Shown: positions 42,892 through 50,894 of the stretch, one piece after another
Layout of the letters: every line of letters begins with the position of its first letter
Numbering within the stretch: the stretch's first letter is position 1
Source: Gammaproteobacteria bacterium
GTDB lineage: Bacteria > Pseudomonadota > Gammaproteobacteria > Enterobacterales > Kangiellaceae
DNA length: 50,894 nt
Direction: 5' to 3'
Assembly (NCBI GenBank): GCA_013373375.1
Contig: JABXHY010000020.1
Location: forward strand, 1 to 50,894
Made by a program: the position numbers and the translations under genes
The notes under the pieces: generated by a model
The model's database searches: none
The model's input: the letters and a program-made list of their open reading frames with translations, nothing else
Told to the model about the DNA's origin: nothing

Positions 42892-45135
42892 GTGAGCTCT
42901 ATAAACATCCCGGGTTATAAAATTATCAAAACACTAGGTGTCGGTGGGCAGGCGACTGTCTATTTGGCTATCCAGCAGGGGTTTGATAGAGAAATTGCGT
43001 TAAAAGTGATGTCTCCTGCTTTAGCCGCCGATCCGAGCTTTGGTGAACGATTTTTAAGAGAAGCAAAAATCGTTGCTAAATTGCGCCATACGTCAATTGT
43101 TACAGTGTACGATGTTGGTGAGCATGATGGTTTCTACTATCTGGCGATGGAATACTTGCCCGAAACCGACCTGCGAACCAGAATCGAAGGTGGGTTAAAA
43201 GCAAAAGACGCACTGCAGATTATCCAAAGTATCGGTAAAGCACTTCATTTTGCTCACAAGCAAGGCTACATTCATCGTGATGTTAAGTCTGAAAACATTT
43301 TATTTCGAAGTCTTGATGAACCAGTACTAACGGATTTCGGTATTGCTAAGGCATCAAACTCCTCAACTCAGATGACCCAGCAGGGTAAGCTGATTGGAAC
43401 CCCACAATATATGAGTCCTGAACAATGTCGCGGCCGTGCGCTTGATGGCAGATCGGACATTTACAGTTTGGGGATTATTTTTTACGAAATGCTCACGCAG
43501 TCAGTTCCTTTTGAGGGCGAGGATTCAGTTGCGGTTTGTTTACAGCATGTCACAAAGCCAATTCCTCGTTTACCGGCAAGACAGCAACATTACCAGTGGT
43601 TACTTGATCGGATGTTGGCGAAAGAACCAGAGGATCGCTTTCATGACGCCGAAAAAATGGCCAAAGAGATTGAACGGTTTGTCTCTGGAGAAGTATCACC
43701 TAGCCACGCCCCAACCATAACCATTGAAAGTGATCAAATTTCTGCTCGTCGAGATGATTACAGTAAAATGGAAGAAGAGGAGTTTGGCAGTCGAGCTGAC
43801 TCTTCTTCAAGAATAGGTTCCGGCACCAAATCTTCTTCCAGGCGTTGGCCTTATGTCGTATTTTTTCTGGTGTTGATTGGTGCTGGGGGATTTTTTACTC
43901 AAGCTAAATGGTTACCTCAAGCAAAAAATATTTTAGCGCAAATGTCTGGTGAGTCAGCCAGCCAAGTAGCAGACAGTAGCCTTCAGCAAACTACTTTACC
44001 CGCTGAGAAAGTGGCTGTTCAAAATCAAATTGCCAACCTTCTAGTTGAAGCTAATTCTTTATTGGGCATTCCTAAGCTATCGCCTCAGCAAGCAGAACAA
44101 GTATTGCAGAACTTTCTTAGAGTAATGGCATTAGAGCAAGACAATCCGAAGGCGAGTAGCGGCATTATGACCGCTACTAAAAAAATTAAACAGCTCGCGG
44201 AAGAAGCTCTAGCAGCAAATGATTACGAAGCTTTTGATTCCTATCGTTCGGTAATAAAAAATGTATTGCCACAGCACAATGTTTTAGAGGAGTTTCAGGT
44301 TGTTGAAGACAACTGGAAAAACTCTCAGCAGCTTGCAGTGCAGGAAACGGAACGACAGGAGCAGGTTAAAGCTTTTTTGAAAAAGGGTGAGTCTGCGTTG
44401 TTAAAAGGTGATCTAACAAAACCTGTGGAAAATAATGCTTGGTACTTTTTTCAACAAGCACTGTTGATCGATGAATCGAATGCCAGTGCTTTAGAAGGAC
44501 AGTCAAAGGTTATCGATAGAGTGATGGATAACGCGAAACAAGCCTTGTCCAATAAAGATCCAAACGGCATGAAAAATAATATAGACGTTCTTAAACAGTT
44601 AAATCCTGAATCTTCTGAAATTGGAACGTTAGAGCAAGAGTACACAGAGTTAAAAGCCCAAGTAGAAGAAGAGCAGAAAAGAATAGCCTTAGCCAATGCA
44701 AAAAAAGCAAAAGAAGAGGCAAGAAAAAAATTATTAGCGGATCCTTTAACAAAACTTAAAATTAGCAGTAAATTGGATGCTGCTCAGGCCGCTTATGATG
44801 AAAATCGTCTGGTGACACCTGAAGCAGATAACGCTTTAAGTAAGTACAAAGAAGTGCTTGACATTGATGACCAAAACCAACGAGCGCTTGATGGTATAAA
44901 ATTAATCGAAGAAAAACTTGTTTCACAAACTAAAAATGCGATCGCTAACTCTGACATAAGTGGAGCGGAAGAAAACTTGATTCAGTTAAAAACATTTTTT
45001 TCTAACAACCCATTGATTCCCGTGTTACAGCAGCAAATATCAGAAATCGACGTAGTAGTCGAACAACCGGTTGAAGACGAATTAACGTTAAATACTCGCA
45101 TATCAAATAATCCAAAAACGAGAAAACTGACATGA
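42892..45135 (+). CDS. membrane Ser/Thr protein kinase with long periplasmic region
   Basis: 747 residues from GTG 42892. The PknB-type kinase domain (about 8-265) is complete: glycine loop LGVGGQATVYLA, K38 (ALKVM), HRD D130 (YIHRDVKSENIL), DFG D148 (LTDFGIAKA) and TPQYMSPEQ. An acidic, Ser-rich juxtamembrane segment (280-317) follows, then one membrane helix (about 319-336). The periplasmic part (340-747) is helical, with TPR-like and coiled-coil stretches (EEEQKRIALANAKKAKEEARKK), instead of PASTA domains. It would sense envelope state and phosphorylate cytoplasmic targets, plausibly read by the FHA protein. Its stop overlaps the lipoprotein ATG (ATGA), so the two are co-translated. Confidence 0.93.
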   Translation: MSSINIPGYKIIKTLGVGGQATVYLAIQQGFDREIALKVMSPALAADPSFGERFLREAKIVAKLRHTSIVTVYDVGEHDGFYYLAMEYLPETDLRTRIEGGLKAKDALQIIQSIGKALHFAHKQGYIHRDVKSENILFRSLDEPVLTDFGIAKASNSSTQMTQQGKLIGTPQYMSPEQCRGRALDGRSDIYSLGIIFYEMLTQSVPFEGEDSVAVCLQHVTKPIPRLPARQQHYQWLLDRMLAKEPEDRFHDAEKMAKEIERFVSGEVSPSHAPTITIESDQISARRDDYSKMEEEEFGSRADSSSRIGSGTKSSSRRWPYVVFFLVLIGAGGFFTQAKWLPQAKNILAQMSGESASQVADSSLQQTTLPAEKVAVQNQIANLLVEANSLLGIPKLSPQQAEQVLQNFLRVMALEQDNPKASSGIMTATKKIKQLAEEALAANDYEAFDSYRSVIKNVLPQHNVLEEFQVVEDNWKNSQQLAVQETERQEQVKAFLKKGESALLKGDLTKPVENNAWYFFQQALLIDESNASALEGQSKVIDRVMDNAKQALSNKDPNGMKNNIDVLKQLNPESSEIGTLEQEYTELKAQVEEEQKRIALANAKKAKEEARKKLLADPLTKLKISSKLDAAQAAYDENRLVTPEADNALSKYKEVLDIDDQNQRALDGIKLIEEKLVSQTKNAIANSDISGAEENLIQLKTFFSNNPLIPVLQQQISEIDVVVEQPVEDELTLNTRISNNPKTRKLT

Positions 45136-47036
45136 CTAAATCAGCTTATAAAATACTCATTATGTTAACAGTCATCGCTGTTTTGCTTGGGTGTGGTGAA
45201 AAAAAGCCAATGGTTACCCAGCAAGATATAAGTGCAGCAAGACAAAATGGAAACCTTGAGCAGTTATACGCTAAAGTTAACGCAGATTTAGCTGAATCCT
45301 CAGGCTCTCGACAAGCCTCTTTGAAAGCAATTTCGATGCAAATTGCATTACAACTAGCAAAAGATAACCAAGCAAAAATATACCAAACGATAGAAGATAA
45401 TCGTTTACCTGGGGGTGTAACGTCACTTGCACTACTAAATGATCTTGAGCAACAAGCCAATAATATCCAACAGTGGGATACGGCTACCTCAACAGAGACG
45501 TTGCAAAAAATTCGTTCTGAAAAGTCCCTGGCGCAAACGGAACTTCAAAAAACATTAGTGCGTGTTTCTAAAATTCCAGTTTCAAACGAGTTGGAACGAC
45601 TCAATGCGATGAATATGGCGGCAAAGATTGCCGGTGAAGGCAGCCCTCAGTACAACAATTTTGTGAATCAAAAAGATCAAACTATTGCTACCTGGATGTC
45701 TCAAGCCGACGCTGCAATAGCAAATCGAGAATACACTCTTGCTGCAACGTTTTTGAGAAAAGTGTTGGGGCTTGAGCCGGAAAATCAGGAAGCGAAAGAC
45801 AAGTTGGCAAACTCTGAGCAAGAAGGGTTTGAATCTGCTTTTCGAAAAGCGCTCGAAGATGAAAAGCCAGAATTAGCATTGAGTGAACTGCAAAGAATTT
45901 CAATTTCGCCTTTGTTTTCAGGTATCAAAAGCTCTTTGGAATCGAGTATTTCTGCGCTTCATGAGTACTTTATTAATCGAGCACTTCAAAACTCTTCGCA
46001 AGGAGCTTTGAAAACGGCATACAAAAACTATAAGAAGGCTCGAACCATACGAGAGATTATGGAGATGCCTGCAAAACATAATGCAGAGAAGGATTATATC
46101 GAGCGGCTAATTAATTTTTCTAATGTTAAAGGGCAAAAGAAAGAATACGCTCAACAGTTGGCTTACCTTGAGATGGCGAATGAGTTTGATTCGGAATACC
46201 AAAATCTGGCAAAGACACTTCAGGATGCTCGAACTAACATCGTCGAATACGCTGCGACCTCAATGTTAGTTAAAGATTTTGCTCAAACGGGAACGCATCA
46301 TTCCGCAGGTAAATCGGTTGCGAAACAAGTTTATAATTGGGTATTCAACAACCTTAAAGGTGATGTTGCCTTAGTTTCAGCAAGCCAGATGTCTAATGCA
46401 GACACTTCAGCTCCAGGTAGATTATTAACTTTAGAAGGTGATATTTTACAGGCTGGTGTAGATTCAGAATCCACCAACAGCCAAAAAACCATGAGAGTAA
46501 CCGTTGAAACTATTAAAACTCCTAACCCAGAGTTTCAGGAATGGAAAGAAGACGGCTCAGAGGGAGAAGCGCCTCAAGAGTTTTTCGTAGAGGAAAAGCA
46601 AGAAAACATTTCAGTTGAAGTTTCTCATGTGCGTAAAACAGGCATTCTTTCGATTAGTTTCAGAGTTATCGATCAAAAAACAGGACAGGTATTATTGAAC
46701 GAAACGGCTCGAGACAAACAAGTTTCTGAAGGTGAGGGGAATGAAGGCGTAAGTATCGGTGAATTCGAATTACCTTTTCGCCGCCCCGAGCTTCCTTCTG
46801 ACCTCGAATTAATGGAGCAGTTATCAAATCAAGTCGCGATCCAAATTGGTGAAAAGTTACAGGCGATATTAACCTCTCCGGATCGTCGATATGAAGAGAT
46901 GGCTGATGCAGCATTGAAGCAAAAACAATATGCCGCTGCTAAAGCGTATTACGGCTATGCCACGGCCATTCGTGGGATGAAGGGAGACTATCAAGACGTG
47001 AAAACAAAATTGATCGATACTGTGATTAACTACTAA
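45132..47036 (+). CDS. large TPR-like lipoprotein, partner of the kinase
   Basis: 634 residues. The lipoprotein signal ends in LLGC (Cys21). The first 380 residues are helical with TPR-like units (EYTLAATFLRKVLGLEPENQEAKDKL, then the ELALSELQRI and YKNYKKARTI stretches). A beta-rich region (about 430-560: RLLTLEGDILQAGVD, ISVEVSHVRKTGILSISFRVIDQKTGQVLL) and a final TPR-like helix pair complete it. Residues after Cys21 are Gly-Glu, which does not give the Asp+2 inner-membrane signal, so outer-membrane location is likely. I do not recognise the family. The 4-bp overlap with the kinase gene and the shared TPR style suggest direct contact in the periplasm. Confidence 0.85.
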   Translation: MTKSAYKILIMLTVIAVLLGCGEKKPMVTQQDISAARQNGNLEQLYAKVNADLAESSGSRQASLKAISMQIALQLAKDNQAKIYQTIEDNRLPGGVTSLALLNDLEQQANNIQQWDTATSTETLQKIRSEKSLAQTELQKTLVRVSKIPVSNELERLNAMNMAAKIAGEGSPQYNNFVNQKDQTIATWMSQADAAIANREYTLAATFLRKVLGLEPENQEAKDKLANSEQEGFESAFRKALEDEKPELALSELQRISISPLFSGIKSSLESSISALHEYFINRALQNSSQGALKTAYKNYKKARTIREIMEMPAKHNAEKDYIERLINFSNVKGQKKEYAQQLAYLEMANEFDSEYQNLAKTLQDARTNIVEYAATSMLVKDFAQTGTHHSAGKSVAKQVYNWVFNNLKGDVALVSASQMSNADTSAPGRLLTLEGDILQAGVDSESTNSQKTMRVTVETIKTPNPEFQEWKEDGSEGEAPQEFFVEEKQENISVEVSHVRKTGILSISFRVIDQKTGQVLLNETARDKQVSEGEGNEGVSIGEFELPFRRPELPSDLELMEQLSNQVAIQIGEKLQAILTSPDRRYEEMADAALKQKQYAAAKAYYGYATAIRGMKGDYQDVKTKLIDTVINY

Positions 47037-47114
47037 GTACTGGTTGCTGGTTTGAAATATTATCCAATTCTTTGTTTGCGACTAAAATAGTATGACCGGT
47101 TTTCGGAGAGCCTT

Positions 47115-48428
47115 ATGAAGTGTGTATTTGATACCACAATTAATTTGAAACAATTGGTATCCACTGGTATCGAAAAGCTAATGTTACCGGTAAATGGTAA
47201 GCCTATGCTGGACCAGCACTTTTCAAACATGAGTCAGGCCGGTGTTACCTCATTATTCGTTTTGATTGAAACCGAGTCTTCTTTACGTCCGGTTATTGCA
47301 AGAGAAGCATTAAAGTACGGCTTTAACCCCACGTTTTTAGAGGTTGAACAGGAACAAATAGCGGATCGAAAATCTATTATGATAGCCGAACCCTATTTGA
47401 AAGATGTATTTCTATATTGGCCAGCGAATCGATTAGTGTCGGATGACGTGATTCGCAGTTTGGTTGAGCAACCAATGACCAATCATCAAATGGCGTCGGT
47501 TGTTTATACTGGGAAGTCGCATCCTCATTGTGATAAACCTGGTATTTATAAAGTGGTTCACAATGCAAATAACCAAGCAGGTGATGATAACCCCAATCAG
47601 CCAAAAGAGCCGGGTACTCCAGGGTTCGATATCGGTGTGTACAAATGCGGCACCATTATTTTTAAATTGATCAAGAAAGTTGCCGAAAATCGAGCACTTA
47701 GCTGGAATAGAATACAGACTGCGTTGAGTAGGGCTGGTCGATCAATTTTCGTTACAACTGAATCTGATCATTGGGCTTTAATAGAAACAAAGAAAGACAT
47801 TGAAACACTTGAGACTTTATTAGCATCAAGAACAATCGATAGGGCAGATTTAAATAACATTGATAAGTCGGTTTTTGAAGGTTTATACAGTTCCATCTTG
47901 CCTCCCTTATTACGGATCGACTTCATTAAATCGCAAGGTGCAAGTTTCTGGCTGCTCGGTATTGTGATTGGGTTAGTTGTCATGTTACTTGGTAACTGGT
48001 TGTTTTTATTAGGCGGTACTTTAGTCGTCGCATGCTTTATGGCGACATACCCAATTATCGAATTTGTTGGTGGTCAAAGCGCGCTAGTTAATCTATTAAA
48101 AAATAAATCACTTGCCGTATTTAGAATATTAATCGTGTCTGTGTTTAGCATATTGTGTTTCAAAGCGTTTGGCTTAGGCTTTTGGACGTTAATAAGCTTT
48201 TTGACGCTTGGTGCTGAGATTTATTTTGTTATTAAGCCCGAACCGATTCACGAACAAAGAGTAGAGTCGATCACAAGTAGTTTTGCCATCCATACCGGTT
48301 GGTTATTGTGTTCGATTTTCTTTTTCTTATCGACGTTAACTCTATTTGTTTACAGTTTGTTATCCTTAAGTATTTCTATTACAAAAGGCTTGCAGGTTTA
48401 TAAAGCCTATCAAAGGGACAAAGAGTAG
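47115..48428 (+). CDS. degenerate nucleotidyltransferase fused to a membrane domain
   Basis: 437 residues. The N-terminal half (1-240) has the outline of an NDP-sugar/CTP-inositol-phosphate nucleotidyltransferase (IEKLMLPVNGKPMLDQHFSNMSQAGVTSLFVL), but the glycine-rich nucleotide loop is gone. The linker SDHWALIETKKDIETLETLL matches how such enzymes end before a CDP-alcohol phosphatidyltransferase domain. The C-terminal half has about five or six helices (278-418) in that position, but the DGxxAR...GxxxD catalytic motif is absent. I therefore read it as a decayed or repurposed fusion of the inositol-phosphate cytidylyltransferase/DIPP-synthase type; this is from pattern memory and unproven. 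It follows the lipoprotein gene by 78 bp. Confidence 0.6.
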   Translation: MKCVFDTTINLKQLVSTGIEKLMLPVNGKPMLDQHFSNMSQAGVTSLFVLIETESSLRPVIAREALKYGFNPTFLEVEQEQIADRKSIMIAEPYLKDVFLYWPANRLVSDDVIRSLVEQPMTNHQMASVVYTGKSHPHCDKPGIYKVVHNANNQAGDDNPNQPKEPGTPGFDIGVYKCGTIIFKLIKKVAENRALSWNRIQTALSRAGRSIFVTTESDHWALIETKKDIETLETLLASRTIDRADLNNIDKSVFEGLYSSILPPLLRIDFIKSQGASFWLLGIVIGLVVMLLGNWLFLLGGTLVVACFMATYPIIEFVGGQSALVNLLKNKSLAVFRILIVSVFSILCFKAFGLGFWTLISFLTLGAEIYFVIKPEPIHEQRVESITSSFAIHTGWLLCSIFFFLSTLTLFVYSLLSLSISITKGLQVYKAYQRDKE

Positions 48429-48500
48429 AATTAACACTCAGGTACTCTAAAAGAACTGTACAGCGAATTAAACTTAACAACTATTTGAATGACGAGAGAT

Positions 48501-49634
48501 TCAGTCGAGGTGTGAAACGATTTTTTTTGTGGTTCTAATCAACTTAGCTAATGAGTTGTTCTCAACCGTTTTAATCTCTTTTTTTCGTTTATTAAGTTGA
48601 TTAATCGCCCATTGGATGTGCTCCTTTACCATATCACTCAAAGGTTCATTTAGTTTTTCCTGTAGCTTTTCCAGTTTAGATTTATGGTAGCTTGCATTTC
48701 CAAGTGCAATGGCAATGTTTCTGATCCACTTTTCGTAACCGATTCGCCTTATTGGAGAGCCTTCAAAGTTTATCAAAAATTGACTTTCGCTCCACTGGAA
48801 TAATTCGAGTAACGTTATATCATCTAACGAGTGTCTCGGTTTGAAATCCGACTCTTTGGTAGACTGTGATTCACGGTTGAAGGGGCAGACAAGCTGGCAG
48901 TCATCACAACCATAAATGCGGTTGCCAAATTTGCTTCTAAGTTCTATTGGAATAGCCCCGTGATGTTCGATGGTAAGGTAACTGATGCAACGCCTCGCAT
49001 CGACTTGATAGGGCTCGACAATAGCTCCCGTAGGACAAAAATTAAGACAAGACCTGCAAGCACCGCATTGGTTTGGTTTTAGATTGTCTGGAATTAGTGT
49101 CAAATCAGTAAATAACTCGCCAAGAAAAAAGAAAGAGCCTGACTCTTCATTCAGTAACATAGAGTTTTTTCCGATCCAGCCAAGCCCGGCTTGCTCTGCG
49201 AATGCTCTTTCCAATACTGGTGCGCTATCAACGAAAGCTCGAGAGTTATGTTGAATGCCGAGATTCTGAATCTCATTGCCAAGAGTGGTTAGTTTTTTTC
49301 GCATTAATTTATGGTAATCACGGCCGAGTGCGTAACGTGAAATATTGGCTTTGTCTGAATCGACCAGAGTGTTGGTGAATTTTGCTGGACTGCTCACGTA
49401 ATTCAATCTTACGGATATAACATAGAGAGTTCCTGGATGCAGTTGTGCTGGGTTTTCACGTAGTTCTTTATTGTTTTCCATATAGCTCATATCACCGTGA
49501 AATTGATTATTTAGCCACTGGTGATAATGCTCGATATGATGTTTGAGGTTTGATTGAGTCACGCCACATTCGTCAAAGCCAAGGCTTTTTGCAATTGCTT
49601 TGATTTTATCTGTGAGCTGTTTGGGTGAATTCAA
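48501..49634 (-). CDS. queG: epoxyqueuosine reductase
   Basis: 377 residues (E. coli 379). It reduces epoxyqueuosine to queuosine in tRNA with cobalamin and two 4Fe-4S clusters. The cobalamin region holds SRYALGRDYHKLMRKKL, FVDSAPVLERAFAEQAGLGWIGKNSML with the catalytic Asp, and GELFTDL. Ferredoxin-like cluster motifs are CGACRSCLNFCPTGAI and GCDDCQLVCPFN. A HEAT-like C-terminus (GNASYHKSKLEKLQEKL, IQWAINQL) ends the chain. It is transcribed toward the kinase cluster and ends 72 bp from the membrane protein gene; no clear terminator lies between. The gene order tsaE-queG seen in many relatives is not visible here. Confidence 0.95.
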   Translation of the reverse strand: MNSPKQLTDKIKAIAKSLGFDECGVTQSNLKHHIEHYHQWLNNQFHGDMSYMENNKELRENPAQLHPGTLYVISVRLNYVSSPAKFTNTLVDSDKANISRYALGRDYHKLMRKKLTTLGNEIQNLGIQHNSRAFVDSAPVLERAFAEQAGLGWIGKNSMLLNEESGSFFFLGELFTDLTLIPDNLKPNQCGACRSCLNFCPTGAIVEPYQVDARRCISYLTIEHHGAIPIELRSKFGNRIYGCDDCQLVCPFNRESQSTKESDFKPRHSLDDITLLELFQWSESQFLINFEGSPIRRIGYEKWIRNIAIALGNASYHKSKLEKLQEKLNEPLSDMVKEHIQWAINQLNKRKKEIKTVENNSLAKLIRTTKKIVSHLD

Positions 49635-49775
49635 TTGAGAATATCTTTAATTCGGAATACTGTGTAATTAAAACATGAACAACCCTTAGTTTAAATAGTA
49701 ATATCATGCTCTGCTAAATCGAAACAAACGTACGTAAGCTATTGAATATCTTAAATAACCGAATGAGGTAATTTT

Positions 49776-50294
49776 ATGCTCAAATTTATGAGACTAGCAG
49801 TATTGTTGAGTTCAGTTCTTGCTCTAGGCGCACAAGCAGAAACTGAGTGGGTTGGAAAGCCATTTCCTAATTATGATGTGAAGAACCAGAATGGTGATGT
49901 GATCACAAACGAGAAATACAAAGATAAATGGGTCGCTTATTATTTTTATCCAAAAGATAATACGCCTGGTTGCAGTATCGAGGCTGAAAATTTCGCAAAA
50001 AACCAAGAGAAGCTTGAGGAAGTTGGGTTAGAGGTTGTCGGAATCAGTCTCGATGATGTTGAGTCTCACGCTGAGTTTGCCAAAGACTTTAATCTCAAAT
50101 TCGATTTGCTTGCTGATACGGAAAAAGAGCTTTCTGAAAAATTGGACATGGTCAATATTTTGCCTTGGCCACATACAAGACGTGAAACTTTTATTGTTAA
50201 TGGCGAAGGTGTAATTGTTAAGCACTATGCTCAAGTTAATCCGAGAAAGCATGTCAGTGAAATTATTGAAGATATGAAGGTGCTCGCGAAATAG
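49776..50294 (+). CDS. exported PrxQ/Bcp-type peroxiredoxin lacking the resolving cysteine
   Basis: 172 residues with a Sec signal (RLAVLLSSVLALGAQA, cleavage before ETEW). The thioredoxin-fold AhpC/TSA domain contains the peroxidatic Cys66 in YPKDNTPGCSIEAENF. Bcp proteins of the atypical 2-Cys group have a resolving Cys five residues later; here that position is Asn71 or its neighbour Phe, and no other Cys exists in the mature protein, so it must act as a 1-Cys enzyme with an external thiol. It reduces H2O2 or lipid peroxides in the periplasm. RBS gaggt lies before ATG 49776. Monocistronic. Confidence 0.92.
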   Translation: MLKFMRLAVLLSSVLALGAQAETEWVGKPFPNYDVKNQNGDVITNEKYKDKWVAYYFYPKDNTPGCSIEAENFAKNQEKLEEVGLEVVGISLDDVESHAEFAKDFNLKFDLLADTEKELSEKLDMVNILPWPHTRRETFIVNGEGVIVKHYAQVNPRKHVSEIIEDMKVLAK

Positions 50295-50326
50295 AGCAGT
50301 GCACAGAAATCAGATGCGTTGTAGAT

Positions 50327-50355
50327 GGTCAGTTCTCTGAACTGGCCTTTTTTTT
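50327..50355 (+). terminator. intrinsic terminator after the peroxiredoxin gene
   Basis: GGTCAGTT (50327-50334), loop ctctg, AACTGGCC (50340-50347), followed by eight T. Confidence 0.9.
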
Positions 50356-50519
50356 GCAGAGATTTTGATTGAAAAGCGCACATCAGGCTTATTACAAGGT
50401 TATTCATTCTATAAAAATATCGAACAGAGCAATTGTTATGGTGCGTCACTAGACATTGAAAAAAGATTTGGTTTTCATGAGGAAAGGGGGATGTAGCATC
50501 GGATGATGGAGCATGAGTT

Positions 50520-50575
50520 GAGGCACTAAAGAGGCACCAAATACGGAGGGACCAAATACGGAGACACCAAATACG
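50520..50575. repeat. three tandem 15-bp repeats in the intergenic region
   Basis: GAGGCACCAAATACG (50531-50545), GAGGGACCAAATACG (50546-50560), GAGACACCAAATACG (50561-50575), preceded by a partial copy GAGGCACTAAA (50520-50530). No gene covers it. Function unknown; slippage-prone. Confidence 0.75.
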
Positions 50576-50741
50576 CACTGCGAGTTAATTGATGGGAAGC
50601 AATCGTCGGAGTTGATTAATTAAAAATCAGAAGAGCGGGGTGAACGCTGGGGCTGCCAGGTGACAACCCCGTATTGTTCTAACAACGCGTATTTTACGAA
50701 AAGTTATGTGTTATAACCCATAACTCAGTCGACGATCAGTC
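50576..50741. other. gene-free stretch with two inverted repeats
   Basis: CGGGGT (50636-50641) pairs with ACCCCG (50666-50671), and AGTTATG/CATAACT (near 50702-50725) forms a hairpin followed by TTTT on the minus strand, where it could end the transcript of the partial gene to the right. I see no coding sequence. Confidence 0.4.
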
Positions 50742-50894
50742 TTAGACCACCATTCTTCCTTGAAGACGCGAAGAAATGTCAACTGAACGAAGCATTTCCT
50801 TTTTAAATACTTCTTTCTTAAGTGTTGTGCCAACAAACCATTTGCACACTACATCTTCTTCAGTCGCACCCGAGTTGATGTAAGTACCTTTAGC
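50742..50894 (-). CDS. C-terminal end of an unidentified protein
   Basis: Fifty residues and a TAA stop are visible; the gene continues past the window edge. The segment (INSGATEEDVVCKWFVG, then LKKEVFKKEMLRSVDISS, ending GRMVV) is open in one frame only and well composed, so it is coding. I do not recognise the family from this fragment. An AGTTATG/CATAACT hairpin with T-run follows downstream. Confidence 0.65.
   Translation of the reverse strand, partial: AKGTYINSGATEEDVVCKWFVGTTLKKEVFKKEMLRSVDISSRLQGRMVV

Noticed and set aside
1-50894. tRNA, rRNA, IS elements, integrase or phage genes
   Set aside because: No cloverleaf-like sequence, transposase, recombinase or phage structural gene was seen in any frame I read.

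Overview
This window reads as ordinary chromosome of a moderately AT-rich gammaproteobacterium. The evidence is a CysB of canonical length, AcnB and class I fumarase, SdaA with a C-terminal cysteine, MlaA, TrmO, QueG, NudL and PabB, all close to gammaproteobacterial forms. A marine Kangiella/Aliikangiella-like lineage is my guess from overall flavour, not something I can show. I see no tRNA, rRNA, CRISPR array, prophage or insertion sequence.

Layout. 1-1747: 3' end of an hvfABC-type copper-peptide operon (EGKCG-repeat peptide, MNIO enzyme, partner protein). 1803-2999: mlaA, a candidate 34-residue membrane peptide and a PilZ protein. 3186-8031: two convergent signalling units. The plus-strand unit is a response regulator with PP2C phosphatase plus a STAS protein; the minus-strand unit is a REC-TPR regulator, a sensorless histidine kinase and a one-helix membrane protein. 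8146-11357: 5'-nucleotidase, a striking DnaA-box cluster with a parS-like palindrome, cysB, and a lipase-like lipoprotein. 11501-15094 (minus): sdaA, nudL, pabB. 15276-20529: fumarase, prpB, prpC and a divergent PrpD. 20606-21953 (minus): trmO and a YceI protein. 22060-27831: SGNH hydrolase, gcdH, a MocA-like protein and acnB. 27987-33065 (minus): an unknown exported protein, two tandem alkaline phosphatases behind a candidate Pho box, and a glyoxalase-I-like protein. 33401-38556: a molybdenum hydroxylase operon (IscU/SufU-like scaffold, XdhC, MocA-like, 2Fe-2S subunit, Tat-exported molybdopterin subunit). 38726-39904: HI0933-family flavoprotein. 40026-48428: a same-strand cluster of trypsin-like protease, FHA membrane protein, Ser/Thr kinase with a long periplasmic region, a TPR-like lipoprotein, and a degenerate nucleotidyltransferase/CDP-alcohol-transferase-like membrane protein. 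48501-50294: queG and an exported peroxiredoxin. 50742-50894: C-terminal end of an unidentified minus-strand gene.

How the genes fit together. fum, prpBCD, acnB and gcdH point to use of propionyl-CoA and of amino-acid or aromatic breakdown products feeding the TCA cycle. AcnB can supply the methylisocitrate-forming hydration, but the PrpD here has lost most recognisable active-site blocks. The Mo hydroxylase operon carries its own cofactor-maturation genes. The most novel-looking unit is the 40026-48428 envelope cluster. It pairs a periplasmic protease, an FHA reader in the membrane, a kinase with a helical periplasmic domain and an outer-membrane lipoprotein, linked by 4-bp start/stop overlaps.
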